A DNA stretch of 64,000 bases from Harmothoe impar (lineage: Eukaryota; Annelida; Polychaeta; Phyllodocida; Polynoidae). The DNA lies in NCBI GenBank assembly GCA_947462335.1, contig OX381721.1, forward strand, positions 12,351,910 to 12,415,909. Direction: 5' to 3'. The notes beneath the pieces are model-generated. The model saw only the letters and a program-made list of their open reading frames with translations. It was not told the origin of the DNA and searched no databases. The translations under genes were made by a program, and so were the position numbers. This document shows, piece after piece, positions 23,160 to 32,788 of the stretch (the first letter of the stretch is position 1; each line of letters opens with the position of its first letter).

Positions 23160-23978
23160 ACCTGTCCGCATGACGCTTTTTCAACCGCTCCGCTCCTTAA
23201 GAGCTTAGATGACGAGGGGTGTGTCATCGCTATCCGTGGAGACCAGCTGAAAACGGTGTTTCTTCCTCATCCATTAGCCTTACCTCCTACCCCCTACCTG
23301 AGGACGTCTCCCTCCCTCTGACATTCATTGTAACAAACGTCAGAGGTCAGGTGAAAATCGGATTTTTTTCATGCACAGCCTTAGTCTATTGAACTAGCCG
23401 GCCGCCGCCTGGCCGGCCCGGTCTACTCACCACGGCAGGAGGTGGTGATTTTTTTTTTTTGTCTTACACTTAAGTCGCTCACCACATGCACACGCCTCTA
23501 CTCACAGACAGACACGTTCGTCTTAGGGGGGTCCTGCTTCACGCCACACGCCTCCTGTAGTTTTTTTTGTACACACACTCTAAGCTCGTCACCGTTAATC
23601 CTTTATACAGCTAACGCGCGCTGAATGGCTGAACAGGGTGGTAAGTGGCTTAGCTCATGACAGTGGATCCCTCAAAAAAAAAAAAAGAGGGGAAAGGGAT
23701 CCAGCTGAAAACGTCATACCTTATGTCTTTGTGAATGGCCGCCGGTCAGTCGACGGCAGCAACCGCTTAATCCTTTATACAGCTAATGCGCGTTGAATTG
23801 CTGAACAGGGTGTTAAGCGGCTTAGCTCATGACAGTCGATCTCTCAAAAGGGGGGAAAGGGATCCAGCTGAAAACGTCATGCCTTATGTCTTTTGTTTCT
23901 CTTTGTGAATGGCCGCCGGCCAGCCGGCGGCAGCTGAACAGGGTCAGTAAGTAGCTTAGCTCTAGAAGCGAGAAGGCG
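23160..23978. promoter_or_regulatory. Divergent intergenic control region of element 1
   Basis: No gene. It separates the divergent death-domain and PC4-like genes. It contains poly(T) and poly(A) runs and the tandem repeats described separately. Parts of it (23425-23590 and 23950-23990) recur in inverted orientation in element 2 at 52347-52600, although the flanking genes there are lost, so this control region is a shared component of the family. Confidence 0.65.
23598..23960 (+). repeat. 170-bp tandem repeat upstream of the PC4-like gene
   Basis: Units start AATCCTTTATACAGCTAA at 23598 and 23768 and share CTTAGCTCATGACAG, GGATCCAGCTGAAAACGTCAT and GTGAATGGCCGCCGG. A third partial copy (GAACAGGGT..TAGCTTAGCTC) abuts the TATA box. 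They may be duplicated promoter-proximal elements. Confidence 0.85.
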
Positions 23979-23987
23979 TATATAAGG
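23979..23987 (+). promoter_or_regulatory. TATA box of the PC4-like gene
   Basis: TATATAAGG lies 66 bp before the ATG, predicting a leader of about 35 bases. The surrounding word AAGGCGTATATAAGG is conserved in element 2 on the minus strand (52347-52381). Confidence 0.7.
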
Positions 23988-24044
23988 GGTCTGGAAACCT
24001 CCATTCACTCACTCATTCTTTTGCTGCTCTCTACAGTCACCACC

Positions 24045-25613
24045 ATGAGCAAAAGACAACACCTAGCGCCGTCCAAGAACAAGAAGACTACGCGGAACAG
24101 CGCTCGTTTAGCGTCAGTGCCTCCTCTTGCTACTGAACATGAGACTACCGCCGCAGCCGCTTGGTCTTATCACCCTCCCGCTGTAGCGAGCGCTCGCGGC
24201 AGTAGTAGTAGTAGTAGCAGTAGTAGTAGCAGTAGTAGTACTAGTAGTAGTAGTAGTAGTAGTAGTACTACTGGTAGTAGTCGTCGTGCTAGCGACGTTG
24301 TTACACTCGCGACGGTACACGTTGCTGCTAAGCGCGCTGCCGCTGCTACTGCCGCCCCGCCTGCTGCGGCTGCTGCTGCTGCTGCTGCACCTGCTACCGC
24401 TGCGCCTGCTGAGGCTGCTGCGCCTGCTACTGTTGCGTCTGCTGCTGCGCCTGCTGCTGCTGCTGCTGCTTCTGCTGCACCTGCTGCTACCGCTACTACT
24501 ACTGACGACAACGCTCCTGGCACAGCGCAGTACTGGCAACCGGGTTTTTACCTCCCCACTACTGTTGATGACTTTGATGACCTGCCGCACGTTGCACAGC
24601 CCCTCTCCTCCACCACTACATCGACCGACGCCCTCGACGCCGCTCGCGCTGAGAGTGACAGCTATTCGGACACTCAGCCCCTAAACCGAGAAGAAGAGGA
24701 GGAGGAGGAGGAGCAGCAGCAACAGGGTGAGACAGAGAACGACGCTGACGACGAGGCGTACGAACAACCCGAAGGGAAAGGGGTGGGCGGTACGTTTTTC
24801 GGCTTCCCTCTTCGACCTTTCGACCTCACTTCCTCCACTAGTAGCGTCCCGTCCGGTCCGTGGCGACTGCCCTCACCGCCACCTTACGAGGGCGGCGGCG
24901 CTTCATCTTCTACCGCTACACTCAGCACCGACGGCGTGTGGCTGCGCTGTTCCAACAACGAGGCCTCGGATACCACCAGCGCTGACGCTGCTCCTGCTAT
25001 CGGTTCTGCTGCTGATTCAGCTCACGCTGATGGTGTTACTCATCCTGCGGGTGTGAAACGTTCTAAGGTGAGTTCCAGAACAACAAGGCCTAGTAAGAAG
25101 AGAAAAATACAAGAAAAAGAACGAGATGGACGAGAAGAAGCAGAGAAAACCTTCTCCCGTCCTCTCGGGTTAGAGTTCTGCTTAGACGGAGCTTTGACGC
25201 TGGAGATCTGGGAGGACGTGGCTAGACTGTCTAGGAGGCCACGCTACACAAAAGACGGCCAGGTGAAAGAGGCGTCTCTGACCAGAAGCAAGCGAGTGCA
25301 CTTCACGGCCGACGCGCTGCGCGAGCTCATAGCACGCATCGCCGATATCCGCGCAGTGGTGCGCATACGCGACACAGCGGCTGCGCAAGGAAAACCTAAT
25401 CACACCCCCTGGTTCGCAGTGCTGGATGAGGAGGGCGAAGTGTACGCAGCTGTGAGCTACTACAGCGGTAAGAACCTCGTCCACGTGCGCAAGTACGAAG
25501 GTCCTGACAAAAAACCCACACAGCAGGGAGTGACGCTGTCCGCCAGAGCGCTCAAAGAGTTGGATGACAAAACAGAGATCATTCTGAAATATCTCGGCAT
25601 AGATTCGGAATGA
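24045..25613 (+). CDS. PC4-like putative single-stranded-DNA-binding protein with long low-complexity N-terminus
   Basis: A 522-residue protein, starting at the ATG in CACCATGA context 66 bp after a TATA box. The N-terminal two-thirds is disordered: a Ser tract encoded by AGT repeats (about 50-90), an Ala-rich stretch (about 105-160), an acidic/Gln run, then a basic, NLS-like segment with SKKRK (about 345-360). The C-terminal part (about 373-522) looks like two related beta-beta-beta-beta-helix units. The second reads VHVRKYEGPDKKPTQQGVTL followed by a helix, which closely follows the pattern of PC4/Sub1 coactivators. PC4 proteins bind single-stranded and melted duplex DNA. Next to a protein-primed polymerase, a replication SSB or a transcription coactivator role is the natural inference. 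It lies 211 bp upstream of the polymerase on the same strand. Homology is by pattern only. Confidence 0.65.
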   Translation: MSKRQHLAPSKNKKTTRNSARLASVPPLATEHETTAAAAWSYHPPAVASARGSSSSSSSSSSSSSTSSSSSSSSTTGSSRRASDVVTLATVHVAAKRAAAATAAPPAAAAAAAAAPATAAPAEAAAPATVASAAAPAAAAAASAAPAATATTTDDNAPGTAQYWQPGFYLPTTVDDFDDLPHVAQPLSSTTTSTDALDAARAESDSYSDTQPLNREEEEEEEEQQQQGETENDADDEAYEQPEGKGVGGTFFGFPLRPFDLTSSTSSVPSGPWRLPSPPPYEGGGASSSTATLSTDGVWLRCSNNEASDTTSADAAPAIGSAADSAHADGVTHPAGVKRSKVSSRTTRPSKKRKIQEKERDGREEAEKTFSRPLGLEFCLDGALTLEIWEDVARLSRRPRYTKDGQVKEASLTRSKRVHFTADALRELIARIADIRAVVRIRDTAAAQGKPNHTPWFAVLDEEGEVYAAVSYYSGKNLVHVRKYEGPDKKPTQQGVTLSARALKELDDKTEIILKYLGIDSE

Positions 25614-25628
25614 GAGACGCTCAACGCT

Positions 25629-25639
<11 letters not shown>

Positions 25640-25677
<38 letters not shown>

Positions 25678-25790
25678 CGTTTTGACGTACGCTGTATGAG
25701 ACAGACAGACGGATACACAGACAGCAGACAGAAAGATAAATAGATAGATAGATAGACAGATAGATTGATAGATAGATAGATAGTTAGACG
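25640..25790 (+). repeat. (CA)n and (GATA)n microsatellites between the PC4-like and polymerase genes
   Basis: A CA run of about 36 bases (25640-25676) is followed by an imperfect GATA/GACA tetranucleotide tract (25705-25790). They fill the 211-bp gap. No TATA box is evident, so polymerase expression could rely on read-through from the upstream gene or on an unrecognised promoter. Confidence 0.9.
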
Positions 25791-25824
25791 GCTAAGTAGT
25801 TGGTAACTGAGTGAAAAAAAAAAC

Positions 25825-28800
25825 ATGACACAGTACGTATGCGAAAAGTGTTTCAAAATGTTTAAAAGACCGTACAACCACGAGAGACACGTAGAAAATT
25901 GTAGAGTAGTACCTAAGTTTTGCCCTCTATGCGGCGAAGGCGATTGCCGAAAGATCGCCTGTCGACGCGAATCTCTGGACGGGGTGACCGTCCCTCCGCG
26001 CATATGTGCTGTACCGAACGGGGAGGAAACGTTCACGGCGAATTGGCCTGCGATACAAACGGGCGTCAGGATGCACGGGACTCGCGTGAGTGTAACAAAC
26101 TTAAGGCTACCAACCGGCGAGTTGAGTGACGCTGTAGATACTATGCGTCGCATTCACTTGACACAAAGATTCAGATACAAAGTGGGTTTCTCGGTAGGCT
26201 TACTCTTACAACACAGAGAAGACAAGAGCAAACTGCGCTACTTTCACGCCTCCCAGAACAACGCAACTCTCATACAACCGCTCCCTACTATAACTAATTC
26301 AGAAACTTTGGAAGAGCTCCTCTCAAAGATGGAAAACACCGTCGCTTGCGAGGAAGTACGGAAACTTTGCGACGCTGACACCAAGTGGCACGTTCTTTTT
26401 CCTACCAATTTGAACATTTGCGTTTACATGGGACCGGGGGAATTCCCCATAGGCGGTAGGATCACTCAGGCCGGTCGAGTTGGAAAGAGAAGCGGCGTGT
26501 TAGATTTTCCCAACAAGGACAACCTCTGCATCTTCCGCTGCATTTCCTTTCACTTATACAAGACCAGCAAGCGCGCTTCAGATTTGTTACGTCAGTTCTG
26601 TCCCGCTGCCACACCTGAATCCTTTCCGGGTCTGAACATCCGCGACTTACCCGCGTTAGAGAACTTGTTTGACGTACAGATAGCGGTTTACACCGCGTCG
26701 CGTCAAGTGCCGGGGCGGAAGTTGAGAAGACGCGTTACTCTGATCAGACCGCCTTCCAGAACTCTGGCCGCCCGAGGTAAAGTCAACCTACACCTGACGG
26801 CGAAAGGCGGTTTGCACGTCTCTCTCGTCACGGACTTCAACGCGTACGCGGGCATATACGAATGTTGCAAGTGTAAGGCGGCGTTCACCACCGAGTTCTT
26901 GCTGAAGAGACACAGGAACCAGCTTTCCTCTTGCCGACAAGTCAAGTTGCGCTACGTAGGCGGCATCTACCAAAATTCGAGAACGATTTTCGAAGCGCTA
27001 GCAGACTTCTCCATTCTTCCCCCCGACGGACATTCCGGAATCTACCCTTACAAGATCGCCTTCGATTTCGAGGCTTTCTTCAGACCGTGCAAAGAACCGT
27101 CGACGGAACACGTGTCCCTGCTGTGGGATCACGTCCCTTTGTCGGCTAGCGTCGCATCCGACTTTCCGGGGTGGGAGGGGCCCGTCTGCTTCGTCAGAGA
27201 ATCCGACGCAGATTCCGACCCCTTGTTGGACCGAGTTTTAAATCACATAAACGAGAACGCCAAAGTCATCGGGGAAGCTGTGCTAGAACTTTACCGACCG
27301 ACCTTAGCGAAGTTAGATGCGGCGATAGGTGAAGCTCTCCTGCTGGAGGAGGCGACGTTCACCCCTTCTCCAGGCGGCTTCGCTGCGGCTCAGACCAGAC
27401 ACCCGTTAGTTCAACTGAAGAAGCGGCTTCTGAGATACATCCGTCAAGCTCCAGTCGTGGGCTTCAACTCGGGGCGTTACGACTTGAACCTGATCAAAAT
27501 GCGCCTTCACTCATTCTTCGCCTCCGGAGACCGAAGAAACCAAGAATTCAGCGTCATAAAGAGAAGCAATCAATACTTGGCGGTTTACACACAGCACACG
27601 GTTTTCTTGGACGTAGTCAACTATTTGGCACCCGGTTACAACTACGCGACCTATTTGCGAGCTTTCACCAGGAACGAAGAGAAAGGTCACTTTCCTTACG
27701 AATGGATGACGTCTACCAGGAAACTGGCAAACAGAACGCTGCCACCGAGATCGGCTTTCGACAGCGAGCTGACGGGCGTCAAAATGTCCGAATCCGACTA
27801 CGCCGCATGTCAGAAAGTTTGGTCCGACGAGAAGATGCAAACTATGGAAGACTACTTGATCCACTACAACAACAAAGACGTCAAACCTTTCATACAAGCT
27901 CTGAAAAATCACGCTAAATTTTTCCAAGATCGCGGCATTGACATGTTGAAAGACGGAGTTTCTCTCGCCGGTTTGACTTTACGGTTCCTCTTCCAAAACC
28001 TAGAAGACGCGTTCACAACGTTCCCCCAGTCCGACGCCGTCCTCCACGCTCTGATCAAAGAAAATCTAGTCGGCGGTCCTTCCATCATCTTCCATAGATT
28101 TCACGAGAAGGGCACCACGCGGATAAGGGAGCACAAGTACGGCGAAGAAGCGAGACCGTGCCAACACATCCTAGGACTAGACGCTAACTCTCTGTACTTG
28201 CGCTGCATGAGCGAAGCGCACTGCACGGGCTATTACGCGGTGAGACGGCCCGAGACCGAGTTCAAGCCCGAAATTAGGCAAAGAAACTCTCACAGCGCTT
28301 TGGAGTGGTTACGCTTCGTAGAGCACGACCGCGACGTGAAACTGCGCCACGCTCTGAACGGCGGCGAGATGGTTGTAGGCTGTCAGAGAATTCGCGTGGA
28401 CGGGTTTCACGCGGCCTCTAATACGGTTTTCCAGTTTCACGGGTGTTGGTTCCACGCTCACGAGTGCATACCGTCGCACCGATATCAGTGCGCTTCACTG
28501 AGAGAGGAGAGACGCGACAGAACGACCAGAGTAAGCGCTTACTTGAAAGCGATAGGTCACAAGCTGGTCGTCGTGTGGGAGTGCGAATGGCGAGAGATGA
28601 AGCGTCGAGATGAGCGGGTCAAGGCCTCCCAACAACGCTGGAAGGTTGACGCTTTGAAAGTGTCTCGAAACGCGATGAGCGAGAGCGACATCCTTTCCGC
28701 TGTGAAAGAGGAGAAAATGTTCGGTTTAGTTCAAGTGGACATCACTACGCCGCCTCACCTACGAGACTACTTCGAAGAAATGACCCCCGTTTTCAAGAAC

Positions 28801-29949
28801 GTGACCGTTTCAAAATCGGACATAGGACCTCACATGTCAGACTTTGCGCAGGAAGAAAAGCTGTTGAACACGCCTCAGAGATGTCTGATAGGGAGTTACC
28901 ACGGAAAAAATATTCTCTTGGGAACGCCGCTTCTCAAGTGGTATTTAGAGCACGGTTTGATAGTCACCAAAGTGCAGCTGGTGGTAGAATACCTACCTAA
29001 ACGCTCCTTTGCCGGTTTCGCGGACGAAGTAACGGCGGCGCGAAGACGTGGCGACGTGAACGAGAACGAGAAAATTCTGTCAGACTGTTACAAGTTAATG
29101 GGAAACGCTACGTACGGTAAAACAATCTGCAACAAAGAAAAACACACGGCGGTGAGATACACTGACAGTCGGAAGTTCGAACTATTGGCCAATTCGTGGC
29201 GCTTCAAAAAGGCGTCCGAGTTGAGTTCCGATCTGTTTGAAGTCGAACTACAACCGAAAACAGTCAACAACAACCTCCCTATTCAAATAGGGTTCATGGT
29301 ATACCAGTACGCGAAGTTGAAAATGTTAGAGTTCACATACGACTTCTTGGATAGATTCGTCGATCGGCACGATTATGCCCTTTGTCAAATGGACACCGAC
29401 AGTCTTTACATGGCTCTCAGCGGTGACACGTTGGATGACCTAGTCAAACCTCGCCTGAGAGAGACGTACTTCAGAGAGAAACGAAAGTGGCTTCCGACAG
29501 CGGTGTGCGACGATCACTTAGAGCTTTTCGTGAAGACAAAAACGGAAAGAGTGCGAGAATGGTGTCCGCCGCCCGGCGGATGTTGTGAGAGACGGTACCT
29601 TCACGATCTGAGAACTTCGGGGCTTATGAAAGCGGAGTGGGAAGGTGACGGGATCCTAAGTCTCAACCCTAAGACTTACATTTGCTACGATCGAGTCAGC
29701 GACACCGGTGAAAGAAAATCCAAAAAATGGAGTGCAAAAGGCGTACAGAAGAAACAAAACCCTCAGGAACCAGACGACTTCTTGGATGTTCTTCGCCAAC
29801 GAAAAACTCTCATTGCTGTAAATAGAAACTTCAAAGTGGTGCGAAACAAAATGGTCACCTACACCATAGAGAAAGACGGCGTGCGCTACTTGTATTATAA
29901 GCGTCGCGTGCATTCTGACGGTGTGACAACGAGTCCTTTAGAGATATGA
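25825..29949 (+). CDS. Protein-primed-type family B DNA polymerase (Polinton-like)
   Basis: A 1,374-residue replicative polymerase with 3'-5' exonuclease. All core motifs are seen: Exo I FDFEAFF (D414, E416), Exo II FNSGRYD (N548, D553), Exo III YNNKD (Y681, D685), Pol A LDANSLY (D786), Pol B KLMGNATYG (K1090, Y1097) and Pol C MDTDSLY (D1190, D1192), followed by a KTY motif at 1283-1285 typical of the protein-primed branch. The N-terminal 400 residues carry a C2H2-like finger (C6, C9, H19, H22), a CPLC pair (C33, C36), a segment NLCIFRCISFHLY (233-245) resembling the catalytic-Cys motif of OTU-like folds, and a second Cys/His knuckle (from C347). Protein priming is inferred from family, since no separate terminal protein is seen. 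The reading frame is intact, with no internal stop. Polinton polymerases are of similar length. Confidence 0.95.
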   Translation: MTQYVCEKCFKMFKRPYNHERHVENCRVVPKFCPLCGEGDCRKIACRRESLDGVTVPPRICAVPNGEETFTANWPAIQTGVRMHGTRVSVTNLRLPTGELSDAVDTMRRIHLTQRFRYKVGFSVGLLLQHREDKSKLRYFHASQNNATLIQPLPTITNSETLEELLSKMENTVACEEVRKLCDADTKWHVLFPTNLNICVYMGPGEFPIGGRITQAGRVGKRSGVLDFPNKDNLCIFRCISFHLYKTSKRASDLLRQFCPAATPESFPGLNIRDLPALENLFDVQIAVYTASRQVPGRKLRRRVTLIRPPSRTLAARGKVNLHLTAKGGLHVSLVTDFNAYAGIYECCKCKAAFTTEFLLKRHRNQLSSCRQVKLRYVGGIYQNSRTIFEALADFSILPPDGHSGIYPYKIAFDFEAFFRPCKEPSTEHVSLLWDHVPLSASVASDFPGWEGPVCFVRESDADSDPLLDRVLNHINENAKVIGEAVLELYRPTLAKLDAAIGEALLLEEATFTPSPGGFAAAQTRHPLVQLKKRLLRYIRQAPVVGFNSGRYDLNLIKMRLHSFFASGDRRNQEFSVIKRSNQYLAVYTQHTVFLDVVNYLAPGYNYATYLRAFTRNEEKGHFPYEWMTSTRKLANRTLPPRSAFDSELTGVKMSESDYAACQKVWSDEKMQTMEDYLIHYNNKDVKPFIQALKNHAKFFQDRGIDMLKDGVSLAGLTLRFLFQNLEDAFTTFPQSDAVLHALIKENLVGGPSIIFHRFHEKGTTRIREHKYGEEARPCQHILGLDANSLYLRCMSEAHCTGYYAVRRPETEFKPEIRQRNSHSALEWLRFVEHDRDVKLRHALNGGEMVVGCQRIRVDGFHAASNTVFQFHGCWFHAHECIPSHRYQCASLREERRDRTTRVSAYLKAIGHKLVVVWECEWREMKRRDERVKASQQRWKVDALKVSRNAMSESDILSAVKEEKMFGLVQVDITTPPHLRDYFEEMTPVFKNVTVSKSDIGPHMSDFAQEEKLLNTPQRCLIGSYHGKNILLGTPLLKWYLEHGLIVTKVQLVVEYLPKRSFAGFADEVTAARRRGDVNENEKILSDCYKLMGNATYGKTICNKEKHTAVRYTDSRKFELLANSWRFKKASELSSDLFEVELQPKTVNNNLPIQIGFMVYQYAKLKMLEFTYDFLDRFVDRHDYALCQMDTDSLYMALSGDTLDDLVKPRLRETYFREKRKWLPTAVCDDHLELFVKTKTERVREWCPPPGGCCERRYLHDLRTSGLMKAEWEGDGILSLNPKTYICYDRVSDTGERKSKKWSAKGVQKKQNPQEPDDFLDVLRQRKTLIAVNRNFKVVRNKMVTYTIEKDGVRYLYYKRRVHSDGVTTSPLEI

Positions 29950-30039
29950 AAAAAAAAAAAATAAGCGTGTGCATCTTTTCAAAAATAGAGTGTTTATCAA
30001 GATTGAAAAAAAAAAAAATAAAAAAAAATAAAATAAAAT
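29950..30039 (+). terminator. A-rich 3' flank with AATAAA polyadenylation signals for the polymerase
   Basis: Directly after the TGA, poly(A) runs alternate with several AATAAA words (about 30017-30039), suitable as polyadenylation signals. The inner edge of the right inverted repeat begins here. Confidence 0.5.
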
Positions 30040-30584
30040 ATTGTTGTGTTTTTATTTTCATACGTCTTCTTTTACTAGTAAGTCGCGCAGTCTCTTAAAG
30101 CGGCACTCATGTGACGACGTCGCTTCCAGTCACGTGATCCTAAAGACCCTCACTTCCTAAACAAAAAACTTCTTCTTCCGCTCACGTGATCAATCAAGTC
30201 ACTTCCGGTCACGTGATCCTCAATGAGGTCACTCACTTCCGGTCGGCCATTAGGTCATGTGACGTCACTTCCGCTCACGTGACTCATCAGGTCACTTCCG
30301 GTCACGTGATCCTAAATTAGGTCATATGACGTCACTTCCGGTCCCCTAAGTAGGTCAGTAGGTTACCCAGAATGCACCACTAATCCCCTAAGTAGGTCAC
30401 TTCCGGTCACGTGACCAAATGGTGGCCTCTGATTGGCTGCAGGGTTACCCAGAATGCACCACTAATCCCCTAAGTAGGTCACTTCCGGTCACGTGACCAA
30501 ATGGAGGCCTCTGATTGGCTGCATGTCGATTGAGTAATAAACAGTACTTAACTATAGTCCCGTTCCGATACATACTATACTACT
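30040..30584 (-). repeat. Right inverted repeat of element 1
   Basis: Reverse complement of the left repeat, ending ...CATACTATACTACT at 30584, followed by the CACATT duplication. It carries the same E-box/ETS/CRE/NF-Y array (about seven CACGTG words) but lacks the G-rich tract and palindrome of the left arm. It contains a direct duplication of a unit including GGTTACCCAGAATGCACCAC (30361 and 30443). Confidence 0.9.
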
Positions 30585-32029
30585 CACATTGTTACTAATC
30601 CATGTCATGATTGTGATCTAGGAAATCTTACATTTGCTTTTATGAATGTTTCAGTTATTAAAAAAAACACTGATTATCCAATCCTGCCAGAGTCATATTG
30701 ATTTATCACATTAACCACCACGTGGAGCTCTAATGGTAATTTCTAACCAACACTGTAACCAGATTTTGATACCTTATTTATTATATTTACCGATTTTGGT
30801 CCTAATATTAATGTACAATATATTACACGAAGAGACCCTGTGAGGCCCCTGAGTCTCAAAAAGCCCCTATCCCTCAAATATTTGTGAGATAGGGACCTTT
30901 TGAGACTTAGGGCCCACTTGAAGTCCCTATATGTCAAAAAGTCCCTATCCCACAAATATTTGGGATGTAGGGACCAATTTCAAACAGCCCCTATCTCACA
31001 AAAAATGTAGAGACAGGGGCCATTTGAGGGATAGGGATGTCAAGCCCCTGTCCTTCAAAAGATCCTTAAGTATCAAAACCCCTATCCAGCAAAAGCATTA
31101 TAAAGTAATTCATAGGAGTTTTTCCCACTTCAGACCTCAACAGAATGTATACAACATTTCAGGGTTAGGCCAAAAAAGTTAAAAGAATGTGTGTTTCAGG
31201 CAACTGAGCCCTAGGTTCAAAAAAGGGAAGACCCTAGAATATTGTGCTCATTTTTGGGGATATATGTTTCACAGCCCCTACCCTCAAGAGGACACGGGAT
31301 TTTTATGCCCCCACCCTACCCCCCAGGAGGGGGTCAACATATGTTATGCCCACTTGCAAATCCACCAAAGTCTTTTCTACTTAGGGGGTTGTAATCTATT
31401 ATTAAAAGGGAGGCTGGTGAAGTGGACTGCGGGATTTTTTGTGTAATGAATAAAAACAAGTCTAACCTATAGACCTTCGCATTTCTCGCCACATATTTTG
31501 TTTGCAGTTTGATACACAAACCCTTAATGTTATATCCTTTCCATGATAGGCTTGACCAGACCTTGTGCCCAGCATTCTATCTATAGGTTTACATGTGCTG
31601 AGGGTCAATGGGGATCAAACAAATGCAGTGCCTTGTGCTGGGTGCAGTCAGTAGGGTCAGTCTGTGGGTTTGTTTCGATCCCCATATGGCCCCTGGGATC
31701 ATGTGTTTATGGTGCAGGTGTGGGGGGTATAGGCTACGGTTCTACAAATAGAATACCCTACACAAGTTCTGGTCAGGGTTATTAGTATAATTGTCCACAA
31801 AATTGGTGTCAATATGGGTGTCGAAAGCAGATGATAAAACAGGTCTGGCTCAAAACCATCCACTACACAGAGGGACACCTATTTGTCGTATGGCTGAAGT
31901 GCAGCTGAAGTGTTAGCAGACAATGCGTTTAGGGTAAGCCGACAATATTCCAACCAGTTAAGTAGCTGATACCCTAAAACTAGTAACAGCATTGTTGCAT
32001 ATCATGGTAGTATTGGTATAGCGTCCAGG
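30585..32029. other. Non-coding DNA with a truncated repeat copy
   Basis: Contains the CCCTATC-rich repeat noted separately. No gene is recognisable. Confidence 0.55.
30839..31090 (+). repeat. Truncated copy of the TGTGAGGCCC repeat family
   Basis: Starts TGTGAGGCCCCTGAG, then alternates GCCCCTATC(T/C)CACAAA words in both orientations. It has the same terminal word and internal style as the complete element at 47227-48698. No matching right end is visible, so it is truncated. Confidence 0.65.
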
Positions 32030-32788
32030 GCATGGCCTAGTTACCAATTGGTTACCAATGCTGACCTCCCTGTGAGGTTGCAGCTGGTGTAACTCACCCT
32101 ATAATGTGAGTCGTAATGAATGTACCCTGTCGGGATGTCACAGAGTAGTTAGCTGGGGTGGCAGTTGGGGCAAGCAAAGGCATCCATGTGGTCTGATAAG
32201 TCGACAACTAAGCACCACACAGGAGGATAAAGGAGAGGTGCATTACATGGTGCATACACAAGACCAGCAGAGCCATCCCTTCTGCATCTAGCCAATAAGA
32301 TAATGGATCACATTCAGATACCTGCCTCTCTAGACCCTGCACACAAATCCTGTCATGTCTCACTCAGACACCCTCCCTCCCTGCACATCCAGTTCAAAAC
32401 CACACATGGCTGATTTTCACGAAACTGCTTTTTTTCACTTCTTTTTTTCTCCTGCCTATATTTTTTCAAATATGATAGATACATCAATCCTTTTGATGTA
32501 TTCTGGTCAGGATAGACGAGGACTTTACAGGGTACCCTGGTTTTGCCTATCTATGAGTGAAAATAAGAGAGCTGGAGGTCAAAAAGTACTGAAAAACAGC
32601 CATTTTCCACCCTAAAATCATGATGACCCATATTGCAAGCTAACTAATTAATAAAATAAATAGCTATGTGCTTATTTCTTTACTATTCCACTTCCCAAAT
32701 AAGGTAAGGATTTTTTTAGTACCAAATATGGACATATAGGCAGCATTGTATAGGTCCTGTAGGCATATATGTATTAGGGAACTTTATT

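Larger units (their letters stand above)
21139..30584 (+). mobile_element. Polinton/Maverick-like element with PolB, PC4-like and death-domain genes (element 1)
   Basis: A 9,446-bp element. It is bounded by long inverted repeats beginning AGTAGTATAGTATGTATCGG and flanked by the 6-bp direct repeat CACATT (21133-21138 and 30585-30590). 5'-AG termini, 6-bp duplications, long inverted repeats and a protein-primed-type family B polymerase are established hallmarks of Polintons/Mavericks and their virus relatives. Gene order is death-domain protein (minus), then PC4-like protein and DNA polymerase (plus), driven from a shared central region. No retroviral-type integrase, adenain-like protease, FtsK/HerA ATPase or capsid gene is visible in any frame, and the length is about half that of a classical Polinton. 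It is therefore probably non-autonomous for integration and particle formation. Open, unbroken genes imply recent activity or selection. Confidence 0.92.

Noticed and set aside
24114..24590. Long antisense and alternate frames over the PC4-like gene (poly-Ser, poly-Leu, poly-Ala)
   Set aside because: They are shadows of AGT and GCT triplet repeats; any frame through such DNA stays open.
25182..26153. 323-codon minus-strand frame across the PC4-like and polymerase gene junction
   Set aside because: It overlaps two strong coding regions and translates the CA and GATA microsatellites; no domain is visible.
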